DNA from: Druceiella hillmani
Lineage: Eukaryota > Arthropoda > Insecta > Lepidoptera > Hepialidae
DNA length: 64,000 nucleotides
Assembly (NCBI GenBank): GCA_039881145.1
Contig: JAYKKI010000013.1
Location: 38,831,501-38,895,500, forward strand
Direction of reading: 5' to 3'
This document shows positions 22,971-33,894 of this stretch, piece by piece. How positions within the stretch are numbered: position 1 is the first letter of the stretch; each line of letters begins with the position of its first letter. The translations under genes were made by a program, and so were the position numbers. A model generated the notes under the pieces. The model did not search any database, was not told the origin of the DNA, and was given only the letters and a program-made list of their open reading frames with translations.

Positions 22971-23406
22971 TGTAGCTGCACCAACAACTACCCACCAAAG
23001 GTTGACATATTGTAAACGCAGAAGTTGACTTCAAATAATTAAATTGATCAGGACAATGCCAACCGATAACTGCAGCCCGCGCATTGCAACGCAGCACTCG
23101 AAGAACTCCTCTGCATTTCAGAACGGTCGACGGCGAAGTGTGAAACGCGCAAGCGGTGGGGGTCGTTTTGTTGACTCTGCGGTGTGGGGCGCGGGGCGTC
23201 CATCTCTGTCGCAGCATTCTGTTCGGGTTTTATATGTCGCTCTCTTGCTCTTTGTGTCGCGTCGGTAGTGTATAAAAGTGCATTTCGCTAAACCATATAT
23301 TCGGTTCTGCGACATGCACTTTTATACTACAGTATTAACTTCGTGACATTCTATTACATTTCATCGACTTCTACATCTCACATGTATTTCCTTAGTACTC
23401 ATTTCA
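22971..23406 (+). repeat. 3' LTR of the gypsy element
   Basis: Starts TGTAGCTGCACC and ends ATTTCA, aligning with the 5' LTR. It carries TATAAAAG at 23271-23278. Directly after it an inverted copy of the TATA region has been added (see the 23270-23327 entry). The antisense and sense open frames here are artefacts of the higher GC content. Confidence 0.85.
23270..23327. repeat. Inverted duplication of the LTR TATA region
   Basis: GTATAAAAGTGCAT... at 23270-23294 pairs with 23303-23327 at 22 of 25 positions, leaving an 8-nt loop. The 5' LTR has the first arm only. The second arm keeps TGTCGC as in the 5' LTR, where the first arm now has TTTCGC. Confidence 0.9.
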
Positions 23407-23417
23407 CCTTCGGATAA

Positions 23418-23500
23418 GTAAATAAATCCTCGATGCGCGATCCATATTCACATTTGGCTAAGTTTTCTTCGTGTCTTACATTCTTTTCTCGGTAAAAAAG
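23418..23500 (+). repeat. 3' end of GGTTCCGTAC-type dispersed repeat
   Basis: AATCCTCGATGCGCGATCCATATTCACATTTGGC matches in pattern the known end of this insect family (…CGATGCGCGAGTCC…CGCACTTGGC…) and a second copy in the window at 32640-32700. It lies just right of the gypsy 3' LTR, so it was probably the insertion target. The motif is given here in pieces: AATCCTCGATGCGCGA, then CCATATTCACATTTGGC. Confidence 0.5.
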
Positions 23501-23907
23501 TTCTAAGCATATTTTAAAACACTTTAAGAAAATAAAACAGTCAGAGATTGCAAAAAGAATGTTTATTTAAGAAACTTTAGGTAGTTTAAAGTGAAGAAGA
23601 GTGACCTAACCCTAAATGTATATATTTTATATGTATAATGCAGTACCCTGCAATTTATACTACGCATACTTATTTTAATTTCGCTGCTTTTCACCCACGA
23701 TCACTAAACGCCTTCGTTTCTTTCACCCAACTACATCGGTTGTCAGCTTTTAAGGTATTTCGTTTGAAGTACTCGATGCGATCAGGTGATATAAGCTGGT
23801 CCCTCTTAACTTTGAAACAGGGCTACTTTTAAAAAATTGGGTCTCTGGCGAAATATCGCGAAACTGTGTTCTACAACTTCTATTATATTTTGTTTATCAC
23901 TGCTCAA

Positions 23908-23910
<3 letters not shown>

Positions 23911-23958
<48 letters not shown>
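23911..23958. repeat. (TA)n microsatellite
   Basis: TA array of about 48 bp with one TATGTA interruption at its right end. Confidence 0.95.
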
Positions 23959-24683
23959 CTTACTTATAATTATGTAATTCTTAAAATCTTCTTCAAAGTA
24001 AGTTAAATCAACAAAAAAATTATCAAATCGAATATATAGGACAAACGAACAAAAAATAAACTTTTCCACTTTACATGTTATTATAAATTACTTTAATTAC
24101 ACAGAGAGCTAATTCGTGAGTGTATAGGTATTCTCGTGGAATTTTGTTATGTATTATATAGTTACAATAAAACATATAAAGGAATTAAAAAATTCTAAAG
24201 CAAACCGAAAAATTAATACGTTGAAAGATACCATTAGTGCTATTTAGAGAATGGGTTCTTCTAGAGTCTATTTTCGAATATTATTTGAAAAAAAAATGAA
24301 ATATTTTATAATTAAAAGGCAGCTCTAATCATTCTTATGGAAATATGATGAAAAAGAAATCAGATTCAATCTAATTTTTAAGTACGAATGGAAATCGCGA
24401 TTCGAGGTTTCCGTACATATTTGTGCTTTTATAAGCATATTATTTTTGTTAAGCTAACAAATATTAATTTTTCACAGCGTAAATATATTGCGTACCATAT
24501 TGTTCATATGGCTAAAAATATGGCGCATATTTAGAAAATTATGACACCAAGAATTATATTTACATAGTTTTCCAATAACTTCGCGTAGGTATCTGAAAAT
24601 CCATAAATTTTTTTCATAAATTTAAGTTGAATAGTTTCGGAAATAGAGAAGTAGGACATTTTTCTATATATAGAATCTAAAAA

Positions 24684-24990
24684 AATTTAAATTTCAAAAA
24701 TTCTCTTTAAAATAATATTCCTCCTTAAATCGTGATGTCTCTGTGACATTCACAATGTTGTCGGCTCGCATGTTAAGCTCTCGGTGAGTAATGTTCATAA
24801 TCAATGAATTTAAACAATTTTAAATTTGGAAAATTCTCTTTAAAATAATATTCCTCCTTAAATCGTGATGTCTCTGTGACATTCACAATGTTGTCGGCTT
24901 GCATGTTAAGCTCTCGGTGTTCATAATCAATGAATTTAAAAAATTTTAAATTTAAAAAATTCTCTTTACAATAATATTCATCCTTAAATC
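24684..24990. repeat. Tandem repeat, about 2.4 copies of a 123-133 bp unit
   Basis: Units start at about 24684, 24817 and 24940. Each begins with an A/T-rich string followed by AATTCTCTTTA(A/C)AATAAT and CCTTAAATC. The first two continue with GTGATGTCTCTGTGACATTC and CAATGTTGTCGGCT(C/T)GCATG. The third stops after about 50 bp. The 7-bp longer first unit has GAGTAAT inserted. Confidence 0.9.
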
Positions 24991-24994
24991 TGTC

Positions 24995-25660
24995 AAATCC
25001 TAAATTTATCTTATTTCATTACTTGAAAAACTAATTGATGGACGTTGTCTTTGGCGTCCTTTACTTTGCGTATATCTTAATTTTAATTTAATAAAAAAAA
25101 ACAATCTTAATGAAATAAATAATCGTTATATAAAATGCATGTTACTTCGAGCGCATAATTTTCCTAATACATATCTATGGTATTATATTTTGATTCCATT
25201 ATAATGTACCCACTATATAATATTAATTAGAAATCATTAACATAATGCGACAAAAATATTATTAAATCCGTTTCTAATGTTACATGACAAAATTTACGGA
25301 ATATAAAACAAAAAAAAATAATAATTTCCCCATCTTAACAAAACAGCGAAAAGCTCTTTGTCCAAGTTAACAGAAAAATATTTCAATATTTTATTCAGTA
25401 TGCTTTTGCGTCACAGAAAGTAAGTTTCGTAAAAGTAGAAGCACAATATCGCAGGTTCTCATATAATAAACATAGTAAAGTAAACGCATATTCATTCAAT
25501 TTGTAAAATTCACTATGGTTTTATAAAATTCAAATAATAACCATTTCAAGGACTTGGATAAACTACCCCTTTTGTATAAGTACTTTTAAATTTTCCTAAA
25601 ATAAGGAAGTATATAGTAATTATCATTTCGTAATTATATGATTGTTATTAAAGAAAAAAA
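24995..25660. other. AT-rich DNA, nothing identified
   Basis: No coding, RNA or repeat signal seen. Confidence 0.35.
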
Positions 25661-25672
25661 TATATATATATA

Positions 25673-25732
<60 letters not shown>
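25661..25732. repeat. (TA)n microsatellite
   Basis: TA array of about 70 bp with one TTTATA interruption, between poly(A) on the left and poly(T) further right. Confidence 0.95.
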
Positions 25733-25735
<3 letters not shown>

Positions 25736-25915
25736 CTAAATGTAAGAACAATTTTTTTTTTAAATTCTATATTTAAAGTCTATCCGATAAAATTAAATTG
25801 AGCAAAAATGCGTATTAAAAACAAATGCAAACGTTAATAATGATAACAAATTATGTAACGAACAAAGTACATACATGTATTTATCTTGCGCACATGCATC
25901 ATTCAGTCATTCTTT

Positions 25916-25965
25916 ATACTGTAGCGGGAAAATACTGTAGCGGGACAATGTTTTAATTGTCCCGG
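25916..25965. repeat. Short direct and inverted repeats around TAGCGGGA
   Basis: TACTGTAGCGGGA is repeated in tandem at about 25918 and 25933, and GGGACAAT (25943) pairs with ATTGTCCC (25957). Small local rearrangement. Confidence 0.7.
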
Positions 25966-25999
25966 TCCTCAATAAAAAATATTTAAAAAATAGTACCAT

Positions 26000-27200
26000 C
26001 GATGAATACCTAAATCCGCGATTCGTATACATTCAGTACTAAATGAAATAAAAAGAAAAGTAAAAGAGATATTTTTTTGGGTGTGTTTTTTCTACGTCTA
26101 TTATTATAATATCAACATTTATTTGCATTAATAATTTTGTATTGATATTATATTATGCAAAGGTGTATATCCCTAAATGTTTAAGTTCATTAAATTAAAT
26201 ATAATCGACGACAGATGGAAAATTATGTAATTTTTCCCAGTCCACATTAATTGATAACAATTCCCGAACACATCGGTGCGACACGGTGTGCAAAAGACAA
26301 GTCATGCAATTTGTCTCACTTTCCCCCACACGACTTGCAGCCACGTTCGTTCTAATAACATATGTATATGTACTCTGAACATTTATCAAAATATTACTTA
26401 AGGAATTCATTTTAAAGTATTAAAAGCGATGCATTATTTTCGTTACATAGAAAAGTGATTTAAAAGAATTAAATGACACCTCGATCGGTTTCACATATAG
26501 TGCAAAATTGTTCAGTGAAATATATAAGTTTACACAACGACAACTCCTGTATTTGTGGTTGCAACCAAATTAAAGTTTTCTTGTTTTTCTTATTTAACTT
26601 ATTTTAGTTCTGATATATAGTCAGTAACCTCAAATATCTAAACAAGAAAATAAAAATATGCTACTAAAGTTACGTTAGCTACTAAAAGTAAAATATGCTA
26701 CCAAAGTTACTTTAAGTTACGTAACTGAAATATTATTAATGTGACAGTATTTATTAAAAACAATATTCGAATAACAATATTGCAATTAGATAATTTACGG
26801 ACAACTGTTTTTCGGAACAGTTCTGAGGTATGTTTTAAATTATATAATATTAATATTTTAAATTTTTATTAGAAAATGTGTCCGGTTATTTAGTAGTAGT
26901 GCTATTTAAAGATGACTCACAGCGAATTTAATTGGTTATATCTTTTTACAAAATAATACCTCAAGTAGAACTTTTTAATATGTTTATATTTATTTGACAT
27001 TTTACATAATGCCTTTACCTAATCACACATTTTCATAATTTAGGATGTAAATTTATTTAAAAATAAAAGAGAAAACGGCGCCACTTACTGTTGTTTGGCA
27101 AGCCGATTTTCGCTTACAAATGAACAAGCGAAACAAACTTCAAGAAACTGTCATCATTTTGACCATAAATGGTGCCCTCCTTTAATTTCCACCCGTCGAT
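26000..27200. other. AT-rich DNA with one weak open-frame island
   Basis: A minus-strand frame at 26195-26410 (71 codons) has fewer low-complexity residues than average, including several Cys (NCMTCLLHT), but no family match that I can name. A direct repeat of GCTAC(T/C)AAAGTTAC at about 26657 and 26697 is visible. Nothing else. Confidence 0.25.
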
Positions 27201-27207
27201 CGCCACT

Positions 27208-27213
27208 AATATA

Positions 27214-27269
<56 letters not shown>
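27208..27269. repeat. (TA)n microsatellite
   Basis: TA array of about 60 bp with one TATGTA interruption at its left. Confidence 0.95.
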
Positions 27270-27271
<2 letters not shown>

Positions 27272-27296
27272 TTGGTATAGCAAGATTTCTCAATTT

Positions 27297-27485
27297 TTAA
27301 ACGCAGTTATTCTCGTCGTAATATCATCTCATTTACTTTTACGATTTGCGAACATTTTATTTATTTCACTGTCGTCTTCTTTCGAGAAAAATACATAAAA
27401 TTTCGTCGTAAATCTAAGAACGTGTACGAACCTGTGACAAGCTTAATAAAAGTTTATTGCTCCAGATTTTCCGGTACAGTTTTAA
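27297..27485 (+). repeat. Dispersed repeat downstream of (TA)n, second copy
   Basis: Matches 14260-14450 block by block (ACGCAGTTATTCTCGTCGTA, ATCTCATTTACTTTTACG, CTTAATAAAAGTTTATTGCT, CCAGATTTTCCG). Diverged, same orientation, again just right of a (TA)n array. Confidence 0.7.
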
Positions 27486-27639
27486 TGACAAATACGTAAG
27501 CTGTGAAATACATCTTCACCGTACCTGATACAAATATAATAGGAATTGTTAAGTTATGTATCCTCGTGGATTTGAGTAATCAATCACATAATGTACTGTC
27601 ATTTAATAATATACTGGCTGTTACGCTGCCTGTTTTAAA

Positions 27640-27940
27640 GTCCTGTTTTTGAACAAAATAAATCTATTATTTAGAATATAAAACCAAGGAATGTTTAGAG
27701 AGGAACATTTGATCGATGGGATGGTATTGCAAAAGTTTATGTGGATTAAGCAAATGTTGAGGAAAAGAAATGGTGATATTGAAAAAAATGCATGAGTAGA
27801 GAGCTGTTGCCAAGACAAATAGCGGAAGCTATTTGTCTGTTATGGGGTTAGCTCCGGAAGTTGACCCGAAACCAGGACCATTGGCGAAAATTCATTGAAG
27901 AATTTTACTTATATAGGGGACATATTATATAATTAATTTA
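27640..27940 (+). pseudogene. Decayed LINE 3' end
   Basis: The + strand in broken frames carries QIAEAICLLWG followed by a stop and then LTRNQDHWRKFIEEFYLYRG. This is the LINE C-terminal pattern with N-Q-D-x-W-R-x-F-I in the place of the usual Q-D-R-x-x-W-R-x-L-V. It differs from the copy at 15.7 kb, so a second family or subfamily is likely. The minus-strand open frame here is a shadow. Confidence 0.5.
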
Positions 27941-28403
27941 CGAGCTGACTTAATCTGTTAGATCTGTCAAAACTAATAGTAAGGAATCAATACATACAAA
28001 AAAAAACAGGTGAACATTATATTTTTTACCAAGGGTTACAAATAAGCTATCCAACAAAACGGCACTGATTATTGAGCTTTTTAATTAAGGAATAGTCAGT
28101 TGTCTATTCAAGGTTGTAAAGTGGGATATCTGTAACACAGTAAAGAATGTGAAATATTTAGAATGTATGAAATTTTTGTCCGACGGTCTATCGGTTAAAA
28201 AATTTCATTTCTTTATTTGTAGTGAAATCAGTTAAAATTATCAAACCAATTGAAATAAATTGTTTTTTCTTATACTTAACAAAATCTTAGCAAACCTTTT
28301 GCTACCATATAAGAAAATAAGGAGAAAATAAAAAAGTTTTGGCTAGCTATTTACCGAAACATATTAAACTATAGATTACCTATTTCGGTATTGACGGCAG
28401 GCG

Positions 28404-28559
<156 letters not shown>

Positions 28560-28699
28560 ACAAAGAATCCATCATTAATATAGGTGATACGGTGCATCAA
28601 ACTGCAAATAATTTAATAATTCATAAAAACGAATAATATGTGGATAAAGCCAAGTATGGTTGATATAATAAAACTTTATAAGATTAAAAATTCTAAAAA

Positions 28700-29280
28700 A
28701 ATCAAGACCGACGTTTATAACAGGAGATTATCGAATAATTTTGGGTCCAAGCAAGACACGTAGAACAAAATCATAAAACTATGTGGAACACCATCACAAA
28801 TGGTATTGCTATGATGACCTGAATATACTGTTTCGAGCATGCACTTGCTCTTCAAGTAATATTGACAAAAGATACACATAGTATTTTCATTATTTTTCTT
28901 TTAGGTGTTGATTTCTTGTAAATCGCAAATTGTTTGACATGGGTACTTAGGACAATGCCAGATTCTGCCCCCATCACATGTCGCTATGTACAATAAGATA
29001 TAAATATAGCAAAATTTATACAGAAAATTTAGTTTTTATTCTGATTTATTTTGATTTTTTAGAACTTCCGTTTTTAAACACCGAAATAAAAGTATATTCT
29101 TCGTTTACGGTAGATAAATTAAATGTCGGCGTCGAATATGAGTATACCTCAATAGTGGATTTATGGTTAAACACTTGGAACAACTGCCATTTTCTTAATT
29201 TCCATATTCTACGACACCTATTTCGAATCACAAATATATTTTATATATAAAAATATCTTATTTTATTTGACATGTCAGTA
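28700..29280. other. No feature identified
   Basis: A + frame at 28978-29250 (90 codons) and a minus frame overlap here; neither shows a recognisable motif. Low confidence either way. Confidence 0.3.
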
Positions 29281-29439
29281 TTGGGTGCAACCTTTTCAGT
29301 AGTCTTATATGTATGCCGCCTATACTAGATACGCCATAATGCTGCAATCGAATGGGCGGATAACAACGCAGACAGAATCGACGAAAAATGTAAGTATAAT
29401 AATAAATACAAAATATTTCTTCCCTTTGTATTGTTTTCA

Positions 29440-30075
29440 AGGATGCTAGTGGTAAAAGCTATTAGTAATAAGTAGATCATTGTCCAATGCGAATTGTATG
29501 AAATATACACCCCTATAATTCCGTGCCCCGAGTCCAAATCTTCCCACGTATCTACTAAACTGCTGAAAATTTCCTCCGATTTTGGGGTTAAAGTTACCCA
29601 TGATGCCCAGTAACTCTCTGTTCTGCATTTTCGCTATTGACTTTTGCAGTGCAAAGTAGAAATGTTCAACCGTTTCGTCACTTGCAGGGCTGTATGGGTA
29701 TATATCTGTATGATATTAAGGTTCACCGGTGATGATTTAATAATCCGGTCATTTACAGGTCCATTACCCATCACGCAGTTCCTCTGATTTACAGGGATCA
29801 AATATGCTATCCCGTTCTGACTGGTGTTTTAATTGCCTCAGACACGCCCGCTGCCCTTCAAGTGTGTCTCGCTAATTCCAGATATGTCGACATCGCACCT
29901 GCCAATCTTTTTCCCCACGATGGTGAGTTTTATAACTTTAAGTAGGCCTTGGAATTTCCACGTTCCTATATTCTGGGTATGACGCAGCCTGATGGAATTT
30001 CCACTAATTGAATTTTCGTGAAGAGCCTGGTTTTCTACTCGCTCATGGCCGGTAGCTAATTTCACACCGCGCACC
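29440..30075 (-). pseudogene. LINE endonuclease domain fragment (RTE-like)
   Basis: Reading down from 30075 the minus strand gives, in order, the parts of an apurinic/apyrimidinic-type endonuclease as found at the start of RTE-like LINE ORFs. There is IGTWKF (about 29969, family form GTWNVRTL), then DISGISETHLKGSG (about 29885-29840, family form DILGISE), and later MGNFNPKIGG (about 29600-29572, family form GDFNAxxG), RFGLGARNYRG, and DNDLLITNSF (family form NNLIITNT). Several stops and frameshifts separate these. Database proteins with this domain often carry the misnomer craniofacial development protein 2-like. Reverse transcriptase should follow at lower coordinates but is absent, so the copy is truncated at its 3' side. 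Confidence 0.8.
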
Positions 30076-30140
30076 CCAGACGCAGCGCGGCACCCGTGCC
30101 AAGCGAGTCGCTGGACGATCTAATGGTCTTTAATTGTGCA
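30075..30140 (-). other. GC-richer leader adjoining the LINE endonuclease
   Basis: CACACCGCGCACCCCAGACG and nearby CpG-rich sequence lie at the expected 5' side of the LINE fragment and may be its 5' untranslated region. Confidence 0.35.
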
Positions 30141-30532
30141 CTCATCCAACTGTCTTGGAAAAATAATTGAAAAAACCAATTTGAAAATGGAAAAGTCAAA
30201 AAGTTTAACGTTGTAGATTGTGTGATATAGATAAAATAACGGTGTACAAGAAGTTAAAATCTTCAGTGTACGAAAGTTTTGCAAATAGCGCAAAAATATC
30301 TATGCATTAGCTATTTATTCGTTTATTTACCCTTTTTATACCAGATCTTGAGTACACGTGTAGTTTATTGTCAAAAATAAACGATTTTCTTCATCACCAA
30401 AAAGAGTGAACCGATTTGAAAATGGAAAAGTCAAAGAGTTTAACGAATAATAAATAAAAAGACGAAAAATGTGACACGAGGTTTTAATAACAATGTTAGT
30501 CGATTACAATTTTATCGATTCTATTGATTATA

Positions 30533-30570
30533 GCGTTGGTATATTATACGTACGTATAATATACCAACGC
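30533..30570. repeat. Perfect 38-bp palindrome without spacer
   Basis: GCGTTGGTATATTATACGT and its exact reverse complement are joined directly at 30551/30552. Long spacer-free palindromes are unstable in many hosts, so this one is probably recent or an inverted repeat formed by template switching. Confidence 0.95.
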
Positions 30571-30599
30571 AGCAACAACAAAAGAAGGAAAATATTTAG

Positions 30600-31180
30600 A
30601 AAATATTACTTCTCTCAGCATACATTAGAGTATGACATATATTTTACTGTGGACTCTTCATTTATAAGTACTATTCACATAAATAAAAACAATTTCGTCA
30701 ATTGAATTTTCGAAAATTTCGCTTAAATTTAACCCTGCATTTAGGTATTTATAGAAATATGATTAGAAACGAGGATTTGCAAAACAAATCAAGAATTATT
30801 GCCATTGCGAATGAAATACAAATAAATTAATATTATTAGACGGGCAACTAATTAACTCGCCAGTTGTATAAGGAGTAAGGTGTTGTGGTTGGTAAAATGA
30901 ATATTTTCACTTTTTATTGAAAGGCAGTATGAGAGCATGAGACTAGATCTGACCTACAAATAAAACATATCCTGCGACAATTTTTTATGAAGCTTTTAAA
31001 ATTTTCCAAATAAAATGTATAAAGTCTCCCTAGATAAAAATTATATGAGTAATCGATGTTTGGCTGTACCACGGAAGAGTACACCTTCATCCAGTATTGC
31101 GCATATATTGCATTTCATTTCTCTTGTGTTTGTTTTAAACAAAGTTACGACAAAAACAAATTAAGGTTAAATAGTTATTT
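30600..31180. other. AT-rich DNA, nothing identified
   Basis: No usable frame or repeat seen. Confidence 0.35.
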
Positions 31181-31189
31181 TTAAAATAC

Positions 31190-31400
31190 CATATATTTTA
31201 TAATAAAATATAATTTTGAAGGTCATGTTATACGGATTAGAAAAATATTTTTAGATTTATAATTATAGGTGGTGTATCTTCAGAAAAACACCAAAAAAAC
31301 ATATTAAAAATTGCCCCCACCCCATTATGAAAAAAGAGGTTTTTGGAATTTTAAGTTGTAGAAAAACAAAAGATGATTTCAAATTTTATTTTTTCTTGAG
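31190..31400 (+). repeat. Internal part of GGTTCCGTAC-type repeat, copy 1
   Basis: TTAAAATACCATATATTTT and the following order of blocks (TTTTTAGATTTA, ATCTTCAGA, ATTGCC(C/A)CC, AAAGGTT/GTTGTAGAAAAAC) recur about 1.1 kb further at 32310-32540. Confidence 0.6.
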
Positions 31401-32139
31401 ATATTCAAATTTTGATTGTTTTGAGAAACAAGAATTTCCAAGTCATCTTTGTGAAATTTCCATACTCTGTTCGTCGAACCTTAGTTGATAACTGAGCATA
31501 AGATTGAAAGGTAGAGATTTTCTAAAACATTTCAAAAATCATTGAAAAGAAGATGCGGGTTTAGTCTCCAACATATCTCTTACAGATTATTATATATTTT
31601 TTTATATATGCTAGTGTGAAAAGTTTAACATGACAGAAAAATAGGAGATTATAACACGTAGTACACTTAAATTGTTTATACAAGTAGGTGAAGCAACAAT
31701 TCTCACGTACTTGTACATTACTATGATAAATTGTATGGTATATGGAAATCATAATGTGTAATCGTCACTTCTCGCTAGCTATCAACTCCAAACGCACAAT
31801 GTATTTTGAATCGAATAGCGGGCGAATATGTGAACCGATTTTAACGATTCTAACTTTATTTTTTGCAAAATATAGTGAATTATTTAAATAAAATTTGCTA
31901 ACATCCTACAAAATTTGGAGAAACATTGCAAAAGCTAGTGTAAATGGAATTTCTCAAAAACATCAATTAAAAGAGATAGCAACTCCTCACTGTGAGTCGC
32001 AAAGAAAATGCCACTTACGAGTCTGAGTTAGCACAGGCTCTACAGGTGAGAAAGAAATTCGAGAACGTGCACGACGCCTGACCTAGTACTAGTGCAGGTG
32101 TTGCGGTAATTTTGTGTTAATTTTGATTAATCATCTGTT

Positions 32140-32750
32140 AAATGTTCCCTTAAAAAGGAACCTTTACGATACCACTTACTAGTCCGTATCTCACAGTCGT
32201 TTTTCCTCAGAAATCAATTGGTGCTAAAATTTTACATATCTGTACATATATCAATAGCCAAACTACAAAAATGATTGTTTGGAGACATTATGAGGACGAG
32301 CTAAATACTTGATTTTTTTTTAAAATACCATATATTTTTCATTAAAATATCATTTGTTATGAGGACCTGAATATTATTTTTAGATTTACAATATCTTCAG
32401 ACATATACCACAGAACATGAAAGAAAATTGCCACATCCCCTCCATTACAAAAAAGTGGATTTAGGAAACTTACACAAAGGTTGTAGAAAAACTATAACGA
32501 TGATTCCAAACTCTTTAACTTAATATATATGTCCAAACCCCATTTATTATATTATTAGCTAGTATGAAAAATGTATTATAATAGAAAGTTCCTATTATCT
32601 ATTAATTCTAAAAAATAATGTTATTTTAAGCGAAGTACTGAATCCTGGATACGCGAGCCATATTCACATTTGACGCTTTATTTCTTCATTTCTTGATATC
32701 CTTTTCTCGACATTTGGAACAAATATTTTATTTAACTCCTTCTTTGGTGA
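32140..32750 (+). repeat. GGTTCCGTAC-type dispersed repeat, near complete but decayed
   Basis: Starts with AAAAAGGAACCTTTACGAT and a CCGTATCTCACAGTC stretch, continues through the block shared with 31190-31400, and ends with GAATCCTGGATACGCGAGCC then ATATTCACATTTGACG, the same end as at 23.4 kb. This order matches the layout I know from insect genomes. No coding sequence is included. Confidence 0.5.
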
Positions 32751-32800
32751 TTGCCAAAAATGGAGTTAAATAATAGGTGAATTTTTGTGCTGAATTCTTC

Positions 32801-32803
<3 letters not shown>

Positions 32804-32840
<37 letters not shown>

Positions 32841-32884
32841 TACATGTATATATATGTATATATATATATATACATGTATATATA

Positions 32885-32963
<79 letters not shown>

Positions 32964-32986
32964 GTATATATATATATATATATATC
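32804..32986. repeat. (TA)n microsatellite with regular TACATA/TATGTA interruptions
   Basis: About 180 bp. Interruptions by C or G recur roughly every 10-20 bp in the left half, which suggests amplification of a compound unit. All open frames in it are artefacts. Confidence 0.95.
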
Positions 32987-33433
32987 CAATATTTATAAAT
33001 TTAATATTAACAATGATAATATCATACTAAATGTGTGTGCACTATATTTTATCACTTTTAATGTCGCATATAGCTCAGCCATGAGTATATGTATATAATC
33101 TCATGGTATTTCATACTTATATCTTTAATATGAAAACAATGAAAAGTTGTCTCCGGAAATCTAAAAAAAAAACTCTTTATTATATGCTAGACATTTTATA
33201 CGTTTACATAAGGATTTTTACCTTTACATAAGGATTTATTTTTCTGTCATTCCATTTCTGTATTATATAATATAACAACATAGAATAATCGGTAAAAATA
33301 TTCAAAAATATAAGTGGTAAATAAAACATTATAGCAGACTGTACAATAAGTACTTTTACGAAACAAACGAGAACAAAATATCTCTGGTTTTGGACTTCGT
33401 ATTGTTTATCTTTACCAGTTCTGTCCACTTAGG

Positions 33434-33490
33434 ATTACCATACGTCCTCTTTCCCCAGATACTGCCCTCCTTTTAAAAAGGCCGTCCGGA
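33434..33490 (+). repeat. CATACGTCCTCTTTCCCC repeat fragment
   Basis: ACCATACGTCCTCTTTCCCC followed by CTGCCCTCC and GTCCGGAGGAT resembles phrases found near the ends of DNA transposons in several animal genomes. Only one end is seen, so this is a weak call. Confidence 0.25.
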
Positions 33491-33894
33491 GGATTTTATT
33501 TTGTTACTAACAAATTAATTTAATATATTTAATATTGAAAAAAATAAACAATTTATCTTAAATAAGACTAAATGTAAATTTAAAATATCCAGGACTCTGA
33601 AAACCCATAAGCGTATTGAAATTTATTTTACTGTTACACAAAATAACAGAAATATTTAAACTTTAAAAATAGGAAAAAAATTAATAATAATCATGATAAG
33701 AATAGAATAGGTTAACACAAATTATTATAGACAATATAACAATTGTCAAGGAGAATACGAATATGCAGAGTTAACATTACTGATTTTTTTATTAACGGAT
33801 GGACCCTTAAGCAATATTCTATAAATGGACAGCTTGAAATGGGATAGCAAACTAACAAAAATATCGATGGAATTAAAAAAATAAATGGTTATAA

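Larger units (their letters stand above)
20667..23406 (+). mobile_element. Ty3/gypsy LTR retrotransposon, internally deleted
   Basis: Two direct terminal repeats of about 440 bp flank an internal region of only about 1.86 kb. The interior holds a gag remnant and the very end of integrase, so protease, reverse transcriptase, RNase H and most of integrase are missing. The right LTR has canonical TG...CA ends; the left reads TA...GA, as expected from decay. CCTTT lies just left of the element and CCTTC just right of it, a plausible 5-bp target duplication with one change. A primer-binding-site-like TGGTGACCCCG starts at 21109. The gag is split by another insertion (21531-22323). All frames are broken, so the copy cannot be autonomous. 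Confidence 0.85.

Noticed and set aside
22909..23315. Open frames of 65-102 codons in the 3' LTR region
   Set aside because: These overlap the GC-rich LTR on both strands, are not preserved in the 5' LTR, and have no family features.
32732..33098. Ile-Tyr-rich open frames on both strands
   Set aside because: Pure translation of the (TA)n array; the same happens at 3.1, 23.9, 27.2, 28.4 and 42.3 kb.
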